From: a virus
DNA length: 35,170 nucleotides
Virus record (IMG/VR): IMGVR_UViG_3300037502_001007
Location: 1 to 35,170 of that record
Reading direction: 5' to 3' (one strand)
The notes beneath the pieces are model-generated. The model had not been told where the DNA came from, did no database searches, and worked only from the letters and a program-made list of their open reading frames with translations. The position numbers and the translations under genes are program-made. Of the stretch, positions 1 through 8,741 are shown one piece after another (the first letter of the stretch is position 1; each line of letters begins with the position of its first letter).

Positions 1-440
1 TAATCTCCACCAATAGCAGTCAGGTGGAATCCTGCCGCGACTGCTGTACCAAACGTAGCGTACACACGGTAACCTGCCGCCAAGCTAATACCCAAAGGCA
101 AGATGATGTCGGGCTGTTCTGCTGTTTCCGAAATAGTTGTTGCAGACAGTGTGCGCTCAAGATACAGCGTGTTGTTGGTTGCTGTTGTCGTTGCAGCGCC
201 GTTGTTGATCCAGATGCGGATAACAGTTTGGACGTTAGTGCCAAGCGCCCTGACCTTGATGAAGTCCAGCCGTGAGCCTTCCACAGCCCCCGCTGTTTCA
301 ATCGGGCCATAGATCGTGCCGCTGGTCAGGTCTTTAGTGGTGTTGGCTGTAACACCGGGAGTTGCTGCGTTAGCTGCTGGTCCGCTTACCCAAGCATTGA
401 CAGGGACTAACGGAAAAATAGGGTTTGTGTTCTGTGCCAT
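1..440 (-). CDS. Putative virion protein downstream of the collagen-like fibre (last base of the stop codon lies outside the window)
   Basis: Reading leftward from an ATG at 440, 146 codons are open and the window then ends on 'TA' of the next codon. The N-terminus is MAQNTNPIFPLVPVNAW and the visible C-terminus is HLTAIGGD. The protein is rich in Thr and Ala, has no Cys, and reads as beta-rich (segments such as LDFIKVRA, VQTVIRIWI, YRVYATFGT), which suits a small virion or fibre-associated protein. The ATG follows the TAA of the collagen-like gene directly (TAAATG), so the two are translationally coupled. If the window is circular, the base before position 1 is 35170 and completes a TAA stop, giving exactly 146 aa. 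I do not recognise a named family; function is inferred only from position. Confidence 0.75.
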   Translation of the reverse strand, partial: MAQNTNPIFPLVPVNAWVSGPAANAATPGVTANTTKDLTSGTIYGPIETAGAVEGSRLDFIKVRALGTNVQTVIRIWINNGAATTTATNNTLYLERTLSATTISETAEQPDIILPLGISLAAGYRVYATFGTAVAAGFHLTAIGGD

Positions 441-1933
<1,493 letters not shown>

Positions 1934-1937
<4 letters not shown>

Positions 1938-2416
1938 AACACGATCACACCATCAGAGCGAACGAGGAACAACAAGAAAATAATCATGTCGTCCGCTGGA
2001 TTAGCGCCAGAAGCAGGAAAGGAAACCTTTACCCGACCAGAGTAGCCTACGCAATTTTGAGCGTTAATGTCAAGCTGTGGATCGGTTGCCATCAAACCCC
2101 ATGCGCCAGCGTCAATGACAAGGGTACAAGTGCCAGCAACAGCAGCAATGTTTGTGATTGTCAGAGGAATAGCCGCCGGAGTTGGCGTGTAATCCGCAAT
2201 GTCAAAGGTCAACCCGTTACGGGTGTCCTGAATGTTGGTGACGTTACGGCGAACAATTTGAGCATCAATGGTTGCGCCCGTAAGGTTGACAGGCAAGCCA
2301 AGAGATGTAAAAGACAAGTTCCAATACGTTTGCTGATCCCAAACAAGTTCGCCAGCAAGGATTGGATTGTCGAAGCCACTCACTTGTGCGAGTGCGTTAC
2401 GAGCGAAAATCGCCAT
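1934..2416 (-). CDS. Putative tail fibre/baseplate-associated protein (160 aa)
   Basis: The protein starts [20 protein letters not shown] and has an Ig-like, beta-rich composition ([45 protein letters not shown]). The layout 'NLTG..I.A.I' followed by 'GTCTLVID' resembles the N-terminal beta-sandwich of phage baseplate upper proteins and of small proteins next to fibre genes, but I cannot name a family with confidence. It sits between the collar-type fibre gene and the collagen-like gene and overlaps the latter's start by 4 bases, so a role in fibre attachment is likely. An 86-base gap (2417-2502) follows the collar-type gene and holds nothing that I recognise. Confidence 0.7.
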
Positions 2417-2502
2417 GATAATTCCCTGTTCTCAGGTGGTGACGCTCCCCATGTACTCACAGGGCTACGAGTCTTGTCATGTGTTGATGAGATTATGCCT
2501 TA

Positions 2503-3096
2503 TTAGGCAGTTCGTAGCCACATGCAAACAGTGATGTACGGCTGAAGATTTGCATTGGTCGCGCTAGAACCTGTTGCATCAGTTGTAAATGTGTGGTTAT
2601 GGCTACCAGCTCCTTGAGTCAAATTACTACCACTTGGGTACAAAGAAGCACCACCCCCGCCATAGATACCTCCCGGCGTAGTAGTGATGAATTGCTGGTT
2701 GTCTGGTGATAAGTGCTGGTGATTGCCGACAGTGCTTGTTGTGCCTGTGTGAACGTGAGAAACAACAACCGCATCCTTACTACCGCCTGTTTCTTGCAAT
2801 GTATCAAAAGCTGAATCAGATGTATTTAATCCAACAAGAACACGACCAGCACCAAAAGCTGTCCAAGTTCCAAAACCCAACAATGTTGCAGGATTTGTTG
2901 TAACTCCAGCATTGATGTAAATAGAACCAACAGGATAGATGGATGCTGACAAATTGGAAACCGCAGCAGCGACTGACGATGCGCCAGTGCCGCCATTGGC
3001 AACAGGTACAGCGTTTACAAGACCATCAGTAGCATCCAATCGACCACTTGAGTCAAGGTTGTTTGCAAGTTGCGCTAAATTAAAGGCTTGGGTCAT
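2503..3096 (-). CDS. Tail fibre protein with collar-like C-terminal domain (197 aa)
   Basis: The N-terminal part (MTQAFNLAQLANNLDSSG) contains the segment VPVANGGTGASS, common at the start of phage fibre tip proteins. The middle part SIYPVGSIYINAG...GFGTWTAFGAGRVLVG matches the 'PVGSIY...LGFGTW...G.GRV' signature of phage collar/gp10-like tip domains. A His-rich segment follows (VSHVHTG, GNHQHL, GSHNHTF), and the end ANLQPYITVCMWLRTA fits the usual 'N.QPYI..Y.W.RTA' ending. The His pattern is known to coordinate metal in related T4 fibre tips. It lies 9 bases after the tip protein stop, so it is probably a receptor-facing fibre. No tail fibre chaperone is seen beside it. Confidence 0.87.
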   Translation of the reverse strand: MTQAFNLAQLANNLDSSGRLDATDGLVNAVPVANGGTGASSVAAAVSNLSASIYPVGSIYINAGVTTNPATLLGFGTWTAFGAGRVLVGLNTSDSAFDTLQETGGSKDAVVVSHVHTGTTSTVGNHQHLSPDNQQFITTTPGGIYGGGGASLYPSGSNLTQGAGSHNHTFTTDATGSSATNANLQPYITVCMWLRTA

Positions 3097-3105
3097 GTTA
3101 TGTCC

Positions 3106-6100
3106 TTATGCTGCGCCATCTCTGGCAAATGTTTGCTGATTCAACAAGGTAAAGTTGTTGTTAAACGCCGTTACCAAATTATAGTTTGATGTGCTTGCCG
3201 TGTAATCCAATCCGCTACCTTGAGCAAGCAAAACGCCGTTTGCGTAAATTTCAAGCGCCAAAGGATTGCTTGTAAACGGGTATGTCAATGCGCCGTTTAC
3301 TGAATACGCCACAGTGTTTGTTACGTTAGAAGCAGGGATGCCAAGGTTGTTCTCTGAGTACATGATAAGCGTCATCTTGCCTGTCACGTTAGCAGGAAAA
3401 CCCGTAATCGCATTGCCCGACAAGTCATAATCAATCTCACTAAATTGTGTTCCATTAACATACACAGATTCAAAACCATTACGCACAGTCACATCTGAAG
3501 GATCAATTGACGATACGTTGACTAGATCGTATGTGTATCGGCTAAACGGCCTGTAAGCAGCACCAGCAGCACGTTGCCTAAACACGCCAAGACCTGCTGT
3601 TGCGCCAGAGATAGTGGTTGTAAACGTAATTGTCTTTGTAGACACGTTAACCGACTGAACCGTAAATGTTGTCTGTGTAGATGTTGCGTCTGGTTGTGTC
3701 GCAGCAAAACACAACTTGTCACCAGCTTCAATGATTTGGTCTGTGGCATCGTTGTAGACAATAGTGGTTGAGCCGCTTGACGCAATCGTTGTTCCAAGCA
3801 CCTCATAATATTGACTTGTACTGACTGCTCTCATGTTGTATACAATCACAATCTCACCAACAGCACAAGCAGTGTTCAAAACAACAGTCGTTGTTGTTTC
3901 TGTGTATAAAGATGTGTCTAACAAGCAACCATTCTTAAAAACAAGGATGTTGCCAACAACGTGAGTTACAGAGAATGATGTTTGACCTGCTGTAGCAACA
4001 AAAACTGATTCTGTGTAAAAGAATTCATCTTGTTCTGTAAAGCCAACTACACGACCATAAATATCAACAGTCAAAGTTGCTGCGTTAAAGGATTTAGAGT
4101 AAACGCCAGAACCAAAGTTTAAGAACTTTTCCAATGACACAACCATTGAGCCATTTGTGTTGTTTGTAACGCTTAATAAACCGTCAGCAGAACTAATGGC
4201 TGTTGTGCCAGCTTGCGTCAATTGTCCTGTACGCTGGTCAAGATCAATAAAGTTAAAACCATCTTCCAATGCGCCCCATACAGATGAGTCATATACAGAA
4301 GTCTCTGTTGGCACAAACGCACCACCCAAGTTGGCAAAGCCAGCATTGCCCACAGCAAAACTAAACTTTCTATTTGATCTGTTGGCAAACAACAAATAAT
4401 TGTTTGTTTCAAAACTACCTGCGTACCATGTGTAATCAGCAGGGTTTGGGCTACCGTTTGCTGTTGAGTTGTTTAGCAGACCGTAATATGTTTTGTTGCG
4501 AGGGTTTGTGCTAAATCCTGATGTGCCTGTTGCATTGTCGGCATAGGCCACAGCAATCCATCGCTCAACATACTGAAAGGTTGTTGGCCTCCAGTTAAAC
4601 ACTGTAGATGCTGGCGAGTATTCGCTGGTAGCAATTGGGTTGACCAAACGAGCAAACAGATACCAATTACCAGCAGGTATTTGAAGGTTAACTGTTGGCA
4701 GTGTTTGACCAACAGTAAATGGAACGCCGTTGCTTGGCAGTGATGTAGTGCCGCCAAGGAATCGTTGCGTTGCAGTTGGTGTTGGGAAAGCCGAATACCA
4801 AATCTCCGCATACGTTGCAAAACTAGCAGACCCCATAAACGGCTGCACGTTAAAACTAGGAACAGCCGCAGAAGGAAAGCTAGAGGTCACTGTAGGGGCT
4901 GGAACAGGACCAAAGAAGGATGGATCAGGCAAGTCTGAATTAGGAGCAGGAACATATTTTGTGATGTCTTGATTGTCATACACTTGTGCGTTGTATTCGT
5001 TCAATTCAAACGATGCGCCAAGGTTGCCATCAGGCAAAGATACTTCAGAGACACGCATCACCCTAAACGGCTTGTTTGTCCAGCCGTAAGATGAGTTGGT
5101 CACAGTCACCACATCGCCAGCGTCAACTTGAATGCCGACATATGCTGTGCTGAAACTGACAATTAGGTCTTCACGGGCTTGCTCAAGGATTCGCGTTGCA
5201 AGGTACTGAGCCTGTACCGAATCGTTGGTCATCGCAAACTGAACAGATTGCTTATTGATCGGCTCGTTGGGATAAAGTAATCCCGCTGGTGTTTCATAGT
5301 AAACAAAGTCAGATTGATCGCGGTTTTCACCACTAGGGAACTCGGCTTCAATCTGGTTTACGCTGCTTGTGATGTCGTAAGCACTGACACGAATCTCGCC
5401 AACAATAGAGTCATCATCAAACGCATAAGCCACTGAAGACTCTTTGTTGATAACAATACTCCACTTGCCTTGTGCTGCGTTGTACTGGTTCCATGAATCG
5501 CACACAATCATGATGGAGTTAATGTTGTTCAGGCATGACTGTCCTGTATCAATAACACCGTTGATGCGATAACGAGGTTGCGTCAAAACTCCTACGCCGG
5601 GTTGTGTGTATGGAATTAAGCCATCACTATATGTGTTCAAAGCAGTAGCAGATGCAGAATCCACCAAGTCTGCTGGCATAGCGCCACCGTACTTTTCGTT
5701 AGTAATGTAGTCATACCAAACATCTCCCGGCTTTGCTGCGCCTGTACCATTGAGGTAGTGGCTGACAGAATAAGTCAGGGTCTGCATATTTGTTGTTTCT
5801 GCTTCACGGTTGTAATTCATTTTTACAATCGCAAAAGCAAGACCGTTCATCTGACGGTTAGTTGCTGACCACCGCAACTCAACAGGCAGGTCAGAGCCAC
5901 CCATGTATGTCGATGGCAAAGCCGCCCCGTTGACGGAAGTAATGACACCAGCTTCTGTTGATTTATACAAAGCAATAAACAGGTTGCCACTAACCTTAGT
6001 GTCTACGTTACCTGCGCTGTCAGTCAAACTAACGACCTTTGTTTGGTCTGTGCCATCAAGAGTAATCCTGCGATCACCCCAATACATATCTGCCAAATCA

Positions 6101-6429
6101 AAAGAGAACTGACCATTTGGGCTGATGTGCGAAATCGCCAGAACGTAATACATCGTCTTGGCATTAGTGCTAAGAGCAGCATCTACAAACGATCCACCCA
6201 TGTAAGCGTCACCGTAAACAATAGGAATGCTGTTTGTTGACGATGGTGGAACTTGTTGACGCACGCCGTTGTCTACTGCTTGACTACTGCTTGCATCAGG
6301 AGCAAATGCGCGAGACAGCAGTGAAGAAACAGCAAAGTTAATTGCAAAAGCAACTGCCATTTGTCCAGCAGTTAAAGCGACCCCGGTTGCAATGCCGTAG
6401 TACGCCGCAACAATCATCGTCCCTACCAT
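3106..6429 (-). CDS. Tail tip / host specificity protein J-like (1107 aa)
   Basis: This is the largest gene of the window and sits at the usual place of lambda J, between small distal tail genes and fibre genes. The N-terminal 45 residues are hydrophobic and Ala-rich (MVGTMIVAAYYGIATGV...). A J-like central region follows, with DLADMYWGDRRITLDG, VWYDYITNEKYGGAMP ('D...Y..t...YG' motif of J central domains) and VQAQYLATRILEQAREDL, then VDAGDVVTVTNSSYGW and FRVMRVSEV typical of the gpJ hub region. The C-terminal half is beta-rich and repetitive, and is likely to form the host-contacting part. The role, closing the tail tube and binding the receptor, is inferred from the family. Confidence 0.87.
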   Translation of the reverse strand: MVGTMIVAAYYGIATGVALTAGQMAVAFAINFAVSSLLSRAFAPDASSSQAVDNGVRQQVPPSSTNSIPIVYGDAYMGGSFVDAALSTNAKTMYYVLAISHISPNGQFSFDLADMYWGDRRITLDGTDQTKVVSLTDSAGNVDTKVSGNLFIALYKSTEAGVITSVNGAALPSTYMGGSDLPVELRWSATNRQMNGLAFAIVKMNYNREAETTNMQTLTYSVSHYLNGTGAAKPGDVWYDYITNEKYGGAMPADLVDSASATALNTYSDGLIPYTQPGVGVLTQPRYRINGVIDTGQSCLNNINSIMIVCDSWNQYNAAQGKWSIVINKESSVAYAFDDDSIVGEIRVSAYDITSSVNQIEAEFPSGENRDQSDFVYYETPAGLLYPNEPINKQSVQFAMTNDSVQAQYLATRILEQAREDLIVSFSTAYVGIQVDAGDVVTVTNSSYGWTNKPFRVMRVSEVSLPDGNLGASFELNEYNAQVYDNQDITKYVPAPNSDLPDPSFFGPVPAPTVTSSFPSAAVPSFNVQPFMGSASFATYAEIWYSAFPTPTATQRFLGGTTSLPSNGVPFTVGQTLPTVNLQIPAGNWYLFARLVNPIATSEYSPASTVFNWRPTTFQYVERWIAVAYADNATGTSGFSTNPRNKTYYGLLNNSTANGSPNPADYTWYAGSFETNNYLLFANRSNRKFSFAVGNAGFANLGGAFVPTETSVYDSSVWGALEDGFNFIDLDQRTGQLTQAGTTAISSADGLLSVTNNTNGSMVVSLEKFLNFGSGVYSKSFNAATLTVDIYGRVVGFTEQDEFFYTESVFVATAGQTSFSVTHVVGNILVFKNGCLLDTSLYTETTTTVVLNTACAVGEIVIVYNMRAVSTSQYYEVLGTTIASSGSTTIVYNDATDQIIEAGDKLCFAATQPDATSTQTTFTVQSVNVSTKTITFTTTISGATAGLGVFRQRAAGAAYRPFSRYTYDLVNVSSIDPSDVTVRNGFESVYVNGTQFSEIDYDLSGNAITGFPANVTGKMTLIMYSENNLGIPASNVTNTVAYSVNGALTYPFTSNPLALEIYANGVLLAQGSGLDYTASTSNYNLVTAFNNNFTLLNQQTFARDGAA

Positions 6430-6431
6430 AT

Positions 6432-6878
6432 CTATTCCTTCACGAAACTAGCGCCGACAGCTTTATATCCACGCTTTGTGTAATTTATCAATGGCCCATT
6501 TGCTGACACTGATGTGTAGGCACAATTTACAACGCCATCAGCAATCAGTTTACTGGCTATCTTGTCGTATTCAATCCACAGCTTGCCACCAACAAGATTG
6601 TTTCTGTGTTCGTGATCTACCCACCACAACAACTCATGCAACTCCACAACATCAGGACACCAAATATTGTTCTGCTTAATCGCAATCAGTGTCCCGGTCA
6701 TGTGCTTATCAATCAAAATAAACCCACGACCATTGATGATGGAGAACAACAATTGCTCAACATGCTTTGGTGAATGTTTTGTCGTGTCGCCTAGAACGTC
6801 TACAGGGTACTCTTTTGAGTAAGCCTCTACGAACTCTAGCAATCTTGGAATGTCGTATCTTGTCGCAAGTCGGATCAT
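6432..6878 (-). CDS. GNAT-like acetyltransferase in the tail module (148 aa)
   Basis: The start MIRLATRYDIPRLLEFVEAY is the usual first strand and helix of GNAT N-acetyltransferases ('iR.at..Di..l..l'). The middle has VELHELLWWVDHEHRNNLVGGKLW, matching the 'E..WWV.PE.Rg...G..L' acetyl-CoA-binding motif A, and the end has NYTKRGYKAVGASFVKE, matching 'Y.k.GY....'. The gene is 2 bases from the J-like gene and overlaps the upstream tail gene by 4 bases, at the position where lambda-like phages often carry the K/I tail-tip genes. Its substrate is unknown. I recall similar small GNAT genes near tail genes of other phages, but a structural role is unproven. Confidence 0.75.
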   Translation of the reverse strand: MIRLATRYDIPRLLEFVEAYSKEYPVDVLGDTTKHSPKHVEQLLFSIINGRGFILIDKHMTGTLIAIKQNNIWCPDVVELHELLWWVDHEHRNNLVGGKLWIEYDKIASKLIADGVVNCAYTSVSANGPLINYTKRGYKAVGASFVKE

Positions 6879-7510
6879 ATGCCGAATCGTCTTTGTGATG
6901 GTGCTTGTGTAACTGCTTGACTGCCTGATGTTGGCTCACCACCAAAGTCAAAGTATGACCCTGCAATAGATGGCACACGGTTCATGCTGTTGTCGCCGGG
7001 ATAGAAGGCTTGCCAAATCTTAGGAGTGGTGCGAACACCACCAACCCTGTTTTCCAAGATCGTGCGAAAGGAAGCACACGACAAGCCTACAGTAGCCACA
7101 CGGCTTCTGATCTGTTCGTTCCAATCTTCAGTGATGGAATAGTTAGAAACGATGCCCTGATAGCGTTTAAAGAACTGCTGTGTAGGCGTTGTAATGATCT
7201 GGTTGTTAGAGTCAAGAAATCCACGCCAAACCTCAATGCGCGACCCTTTAATGTCAGAGCTTAAAACGATAGACACGTTTGTTCCATCAACACCTGTCAA
7301 TGAAATGCTCAAGTCAGAACTATTGGCTTTGATGTCTCGTTTGATGTCCGACAGTTGCAACAAGCTACCAAGGTTTGTAAAGGTAATTCCACTGACCGTA
7401 ATAGGTGCAGCAGCATTGCAAAAGGTGTAAGTGTTAGACGGCATTGTTAGCCGAATAAACTCAGCATGTCGAATAGATGAACTATCCAATGCTGTCATTG
7501 TCGTACTCAT
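6875..7510 (-). CDS. Minor tail protein, DUF2163/hub-like (211 aa)
   Basis: Segments HAEFIRLTMPSNTYTFCNAAAP, ITVSGITFTNLGSLLQLSDI, SSDLSISLTGVDGTNVSIVL and SRIEVWRGFLDSNN...QQFFKRYQGIVSNYSI follow the order typical of phage tail hub proteins (lambda gpL, DUF2163-like): first describe a field, then 'i.l.g....' and 'g.v..wrG.v'. The C-terminus contains the segment GDNSMNRVPSIAGSYFDFG followed by PSQRRFGI. Cys residues are few (C32 and one near 156), so an iron-sulphur cluster as in lambda gpL is not evident. It lies between the distal tail gene and the GNAT gene, with 4-base overlaps on both sides. Confidence 0.65.
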   Translation of the reverse strand: MSTTMTALDSSSIRHAEFIRLTMPSNTYTFCNAAAPITVSGITFTNLGSLLQLSDIKRDIKANSSDLSISLTGVDGTNVSIVLSSDIKGSRIEVWRGFLDSNNQIITTPTQQFFKRYQGIVSNYSITEDWNEQIRSRVATVGLSCASFRTILENRVGGVRTTPKIWQAFYPGDNSMNRVPSIAGSYFDFGGEPTSGSQAVTQAPSQRRFGI

Positions 7511-8145
7511 GTAATGTCCTCTCTAAATACAAACGCATCATCCCAATTCACAAGTGCGCTTGATGGATATGGCGTAAGTGTATAGGTCGGGCATCTTTCT
7601 GCCAAGACTCTGAATGTGCAATTGTTCCCGCAAGCCACAGCATCACCAGACACAGCAGAACCAATTACGGGTCTATGGATAGACACAGTAGCCGTTGCGC
7701 CCGTGTAAGGTACGTCAGCAGTAATTTTGTAGCTGTAGCCACCAATCATTATGAAATCACCAGCCCTAAAAATTGGGCCAGTAGACACAGGCAAGTTAGC
7801 CAGAGACAAGGTTTGCGAGTTAGCAGCGGGTGTAGCGCCTAGCGTTACTGTTGTTGGGGTTGTAGCAGCACCACCTTGGTAAGCCGTAAACCACCGCAAG
7901 TTTGCGCTGTTAAACACAATCGTTTCTGGCAACTGCCTGTCAAGATTGTCAATCGTTTGAATGATCTGTCGAGAAGTTGCATAAGCCAGATAATTGTGTG
8001 GCGTAACAGTAAATACCCACGGCACAGCAGTCAAGTATTGAGCCACACGCATTTGACCAGAGCGACTGACCTGTTGGCCTACCGTCCTGCGGTTGTTAAC
8101 AGTCATAGATTGTTGAATCTCAAAAATGTCTTGGAATCCGGGCAT
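7507..8145 (-). CDS. Distal tail protein / minor tail protein (212 aa)
   Basis: The protein starts MPGFQDIFEIQQSMTVNNRR, then VSRSGQMRVAQYLTAVPWVFTV and a long middle segment with IFRAGDFIMIGGYSYKIT, and ends VNWDDAFVFREDIT. The pattern of 'R.....s.sG....a......pw.f.v' at the start and 'F...GD.i...g..Y.v...' in the middle is like the small distal tail proteins found just after the tape measure gene in siphoviruses (lambda gpM position). No catalytic motif is visible. The homing endonuclease gene now separates it from the tape measure gene. Confidence 0.65.
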   Translation of the reverse strand: MPGFQDIFEIQQSMTVNNRRTVGQQVSRSGQMRVAQYLTAVPWVFTVTPHNYLAYATSRQIIQTIDNLDRQLPETIVFNSANLRWFTAYQGGAATTPTTVTLGATPAANSQTLSLANLPVSTGPIFRAGDFIMIGGYSYKITADVPYTGATATVSIHRPVIGSAVSGDAVACGNNCTFRVLAERCPTYTLTPYPSSALVNWDDAFVFREDIT

Positions 8146-8147
8146 AG

Positions 8148-8741
8148 TTATTTACTCCTTTGTGCTGCGCGTCTTGCTTCTGTCCAAGGAACACCTTTTC
8201 TAGCCATAGATGCTTTCAATTTTGCCGCATCGGTATGTTTTTTACCTTTGTGACCAAAAGTTGGCGGCTTTCCTTTAGAAGATTCGCTCAATTTTTTCTT
8301 GGCCTCATCTGACATTGAACAATCTCTGTTTGCATGAGACGCTCTCATTTTTTGTTTTGTTTCTTCAGAATGTTTTTTACCAAGCATACCTTTTGGACTT
8401 TTATAGCCATTGGCATATAGCTCTTTATGCACAATGCTCATCTTTTCTTTTTGTTGTGCAGAAAATTTTTGCCCGGAAGGGCCGTCTCCACCATCTGTCA
8501 AGTTGACAAGATTTGCGCCCATGTCTTTAAAGCAAGCAATTAAAAGTTTTTCATGCTCAAAAGCATCGTTTTCATTTTCCCAATTGGCTAGGATTTCCAC
8601 ATCAAAACCATGTTTTTTAGCAATGTTTGACCAATGCTTGTTTCGACCATGCGCCCAAAACGCTCTATTGCCAGAACCTTTGCCAATGTAAAAAGGTTTA
8701 TTGCTGTCTTTTCGGATGTGCATATATGTGTAAAATGACAT
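8148..8741 (-). CDS. GIY-YIG homing endonuclease with NUMOD3 motifs (197 aa)
   Basis: The N-terminus has a variant GIY-YIG module: FYTYMHIRKDSNKPFYIGKG, where YTY stands for GIY and YIGKG for YIG, with an NRA segment after it and ENENDAFEHEKLLIACF holding the conserved Glu helix. The C-terminal half has repeated NUMOD3-type DNA-binding motifs (GMLGKKHSEETKQKMR, MSDEAKKKLSESSKGK, GHKGKKHTDAAKLKAS). I chose the ATG at 8741, which forms a TGATG overlap with the tape measure stop and is preceded by GGGAG at good spacing. Its AT-rich, Lys-rich composition differs from the flanking tail genes and it has no structural role, so it is probably a selfish insertion in the tail operon. Confidence 0.9.
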   Translation of the reverse strand: MSFYTYMHIRKDSNKPFYIGKGSGNRAFWAHGRNKHWSNIAKKHGFDVEILANWENENDAFEHEKLLIACFKDMGANLVNLTDGGDGPSGQKFSAQQKEKMSIVHKELYANGYKSPKGMLGKKHSEETKQKMRASHANRDCSMSDEAKKKLSESSKGKPPTFGHKGKKHTDAAKLKASMARKGVPWTEARRAAQRSK

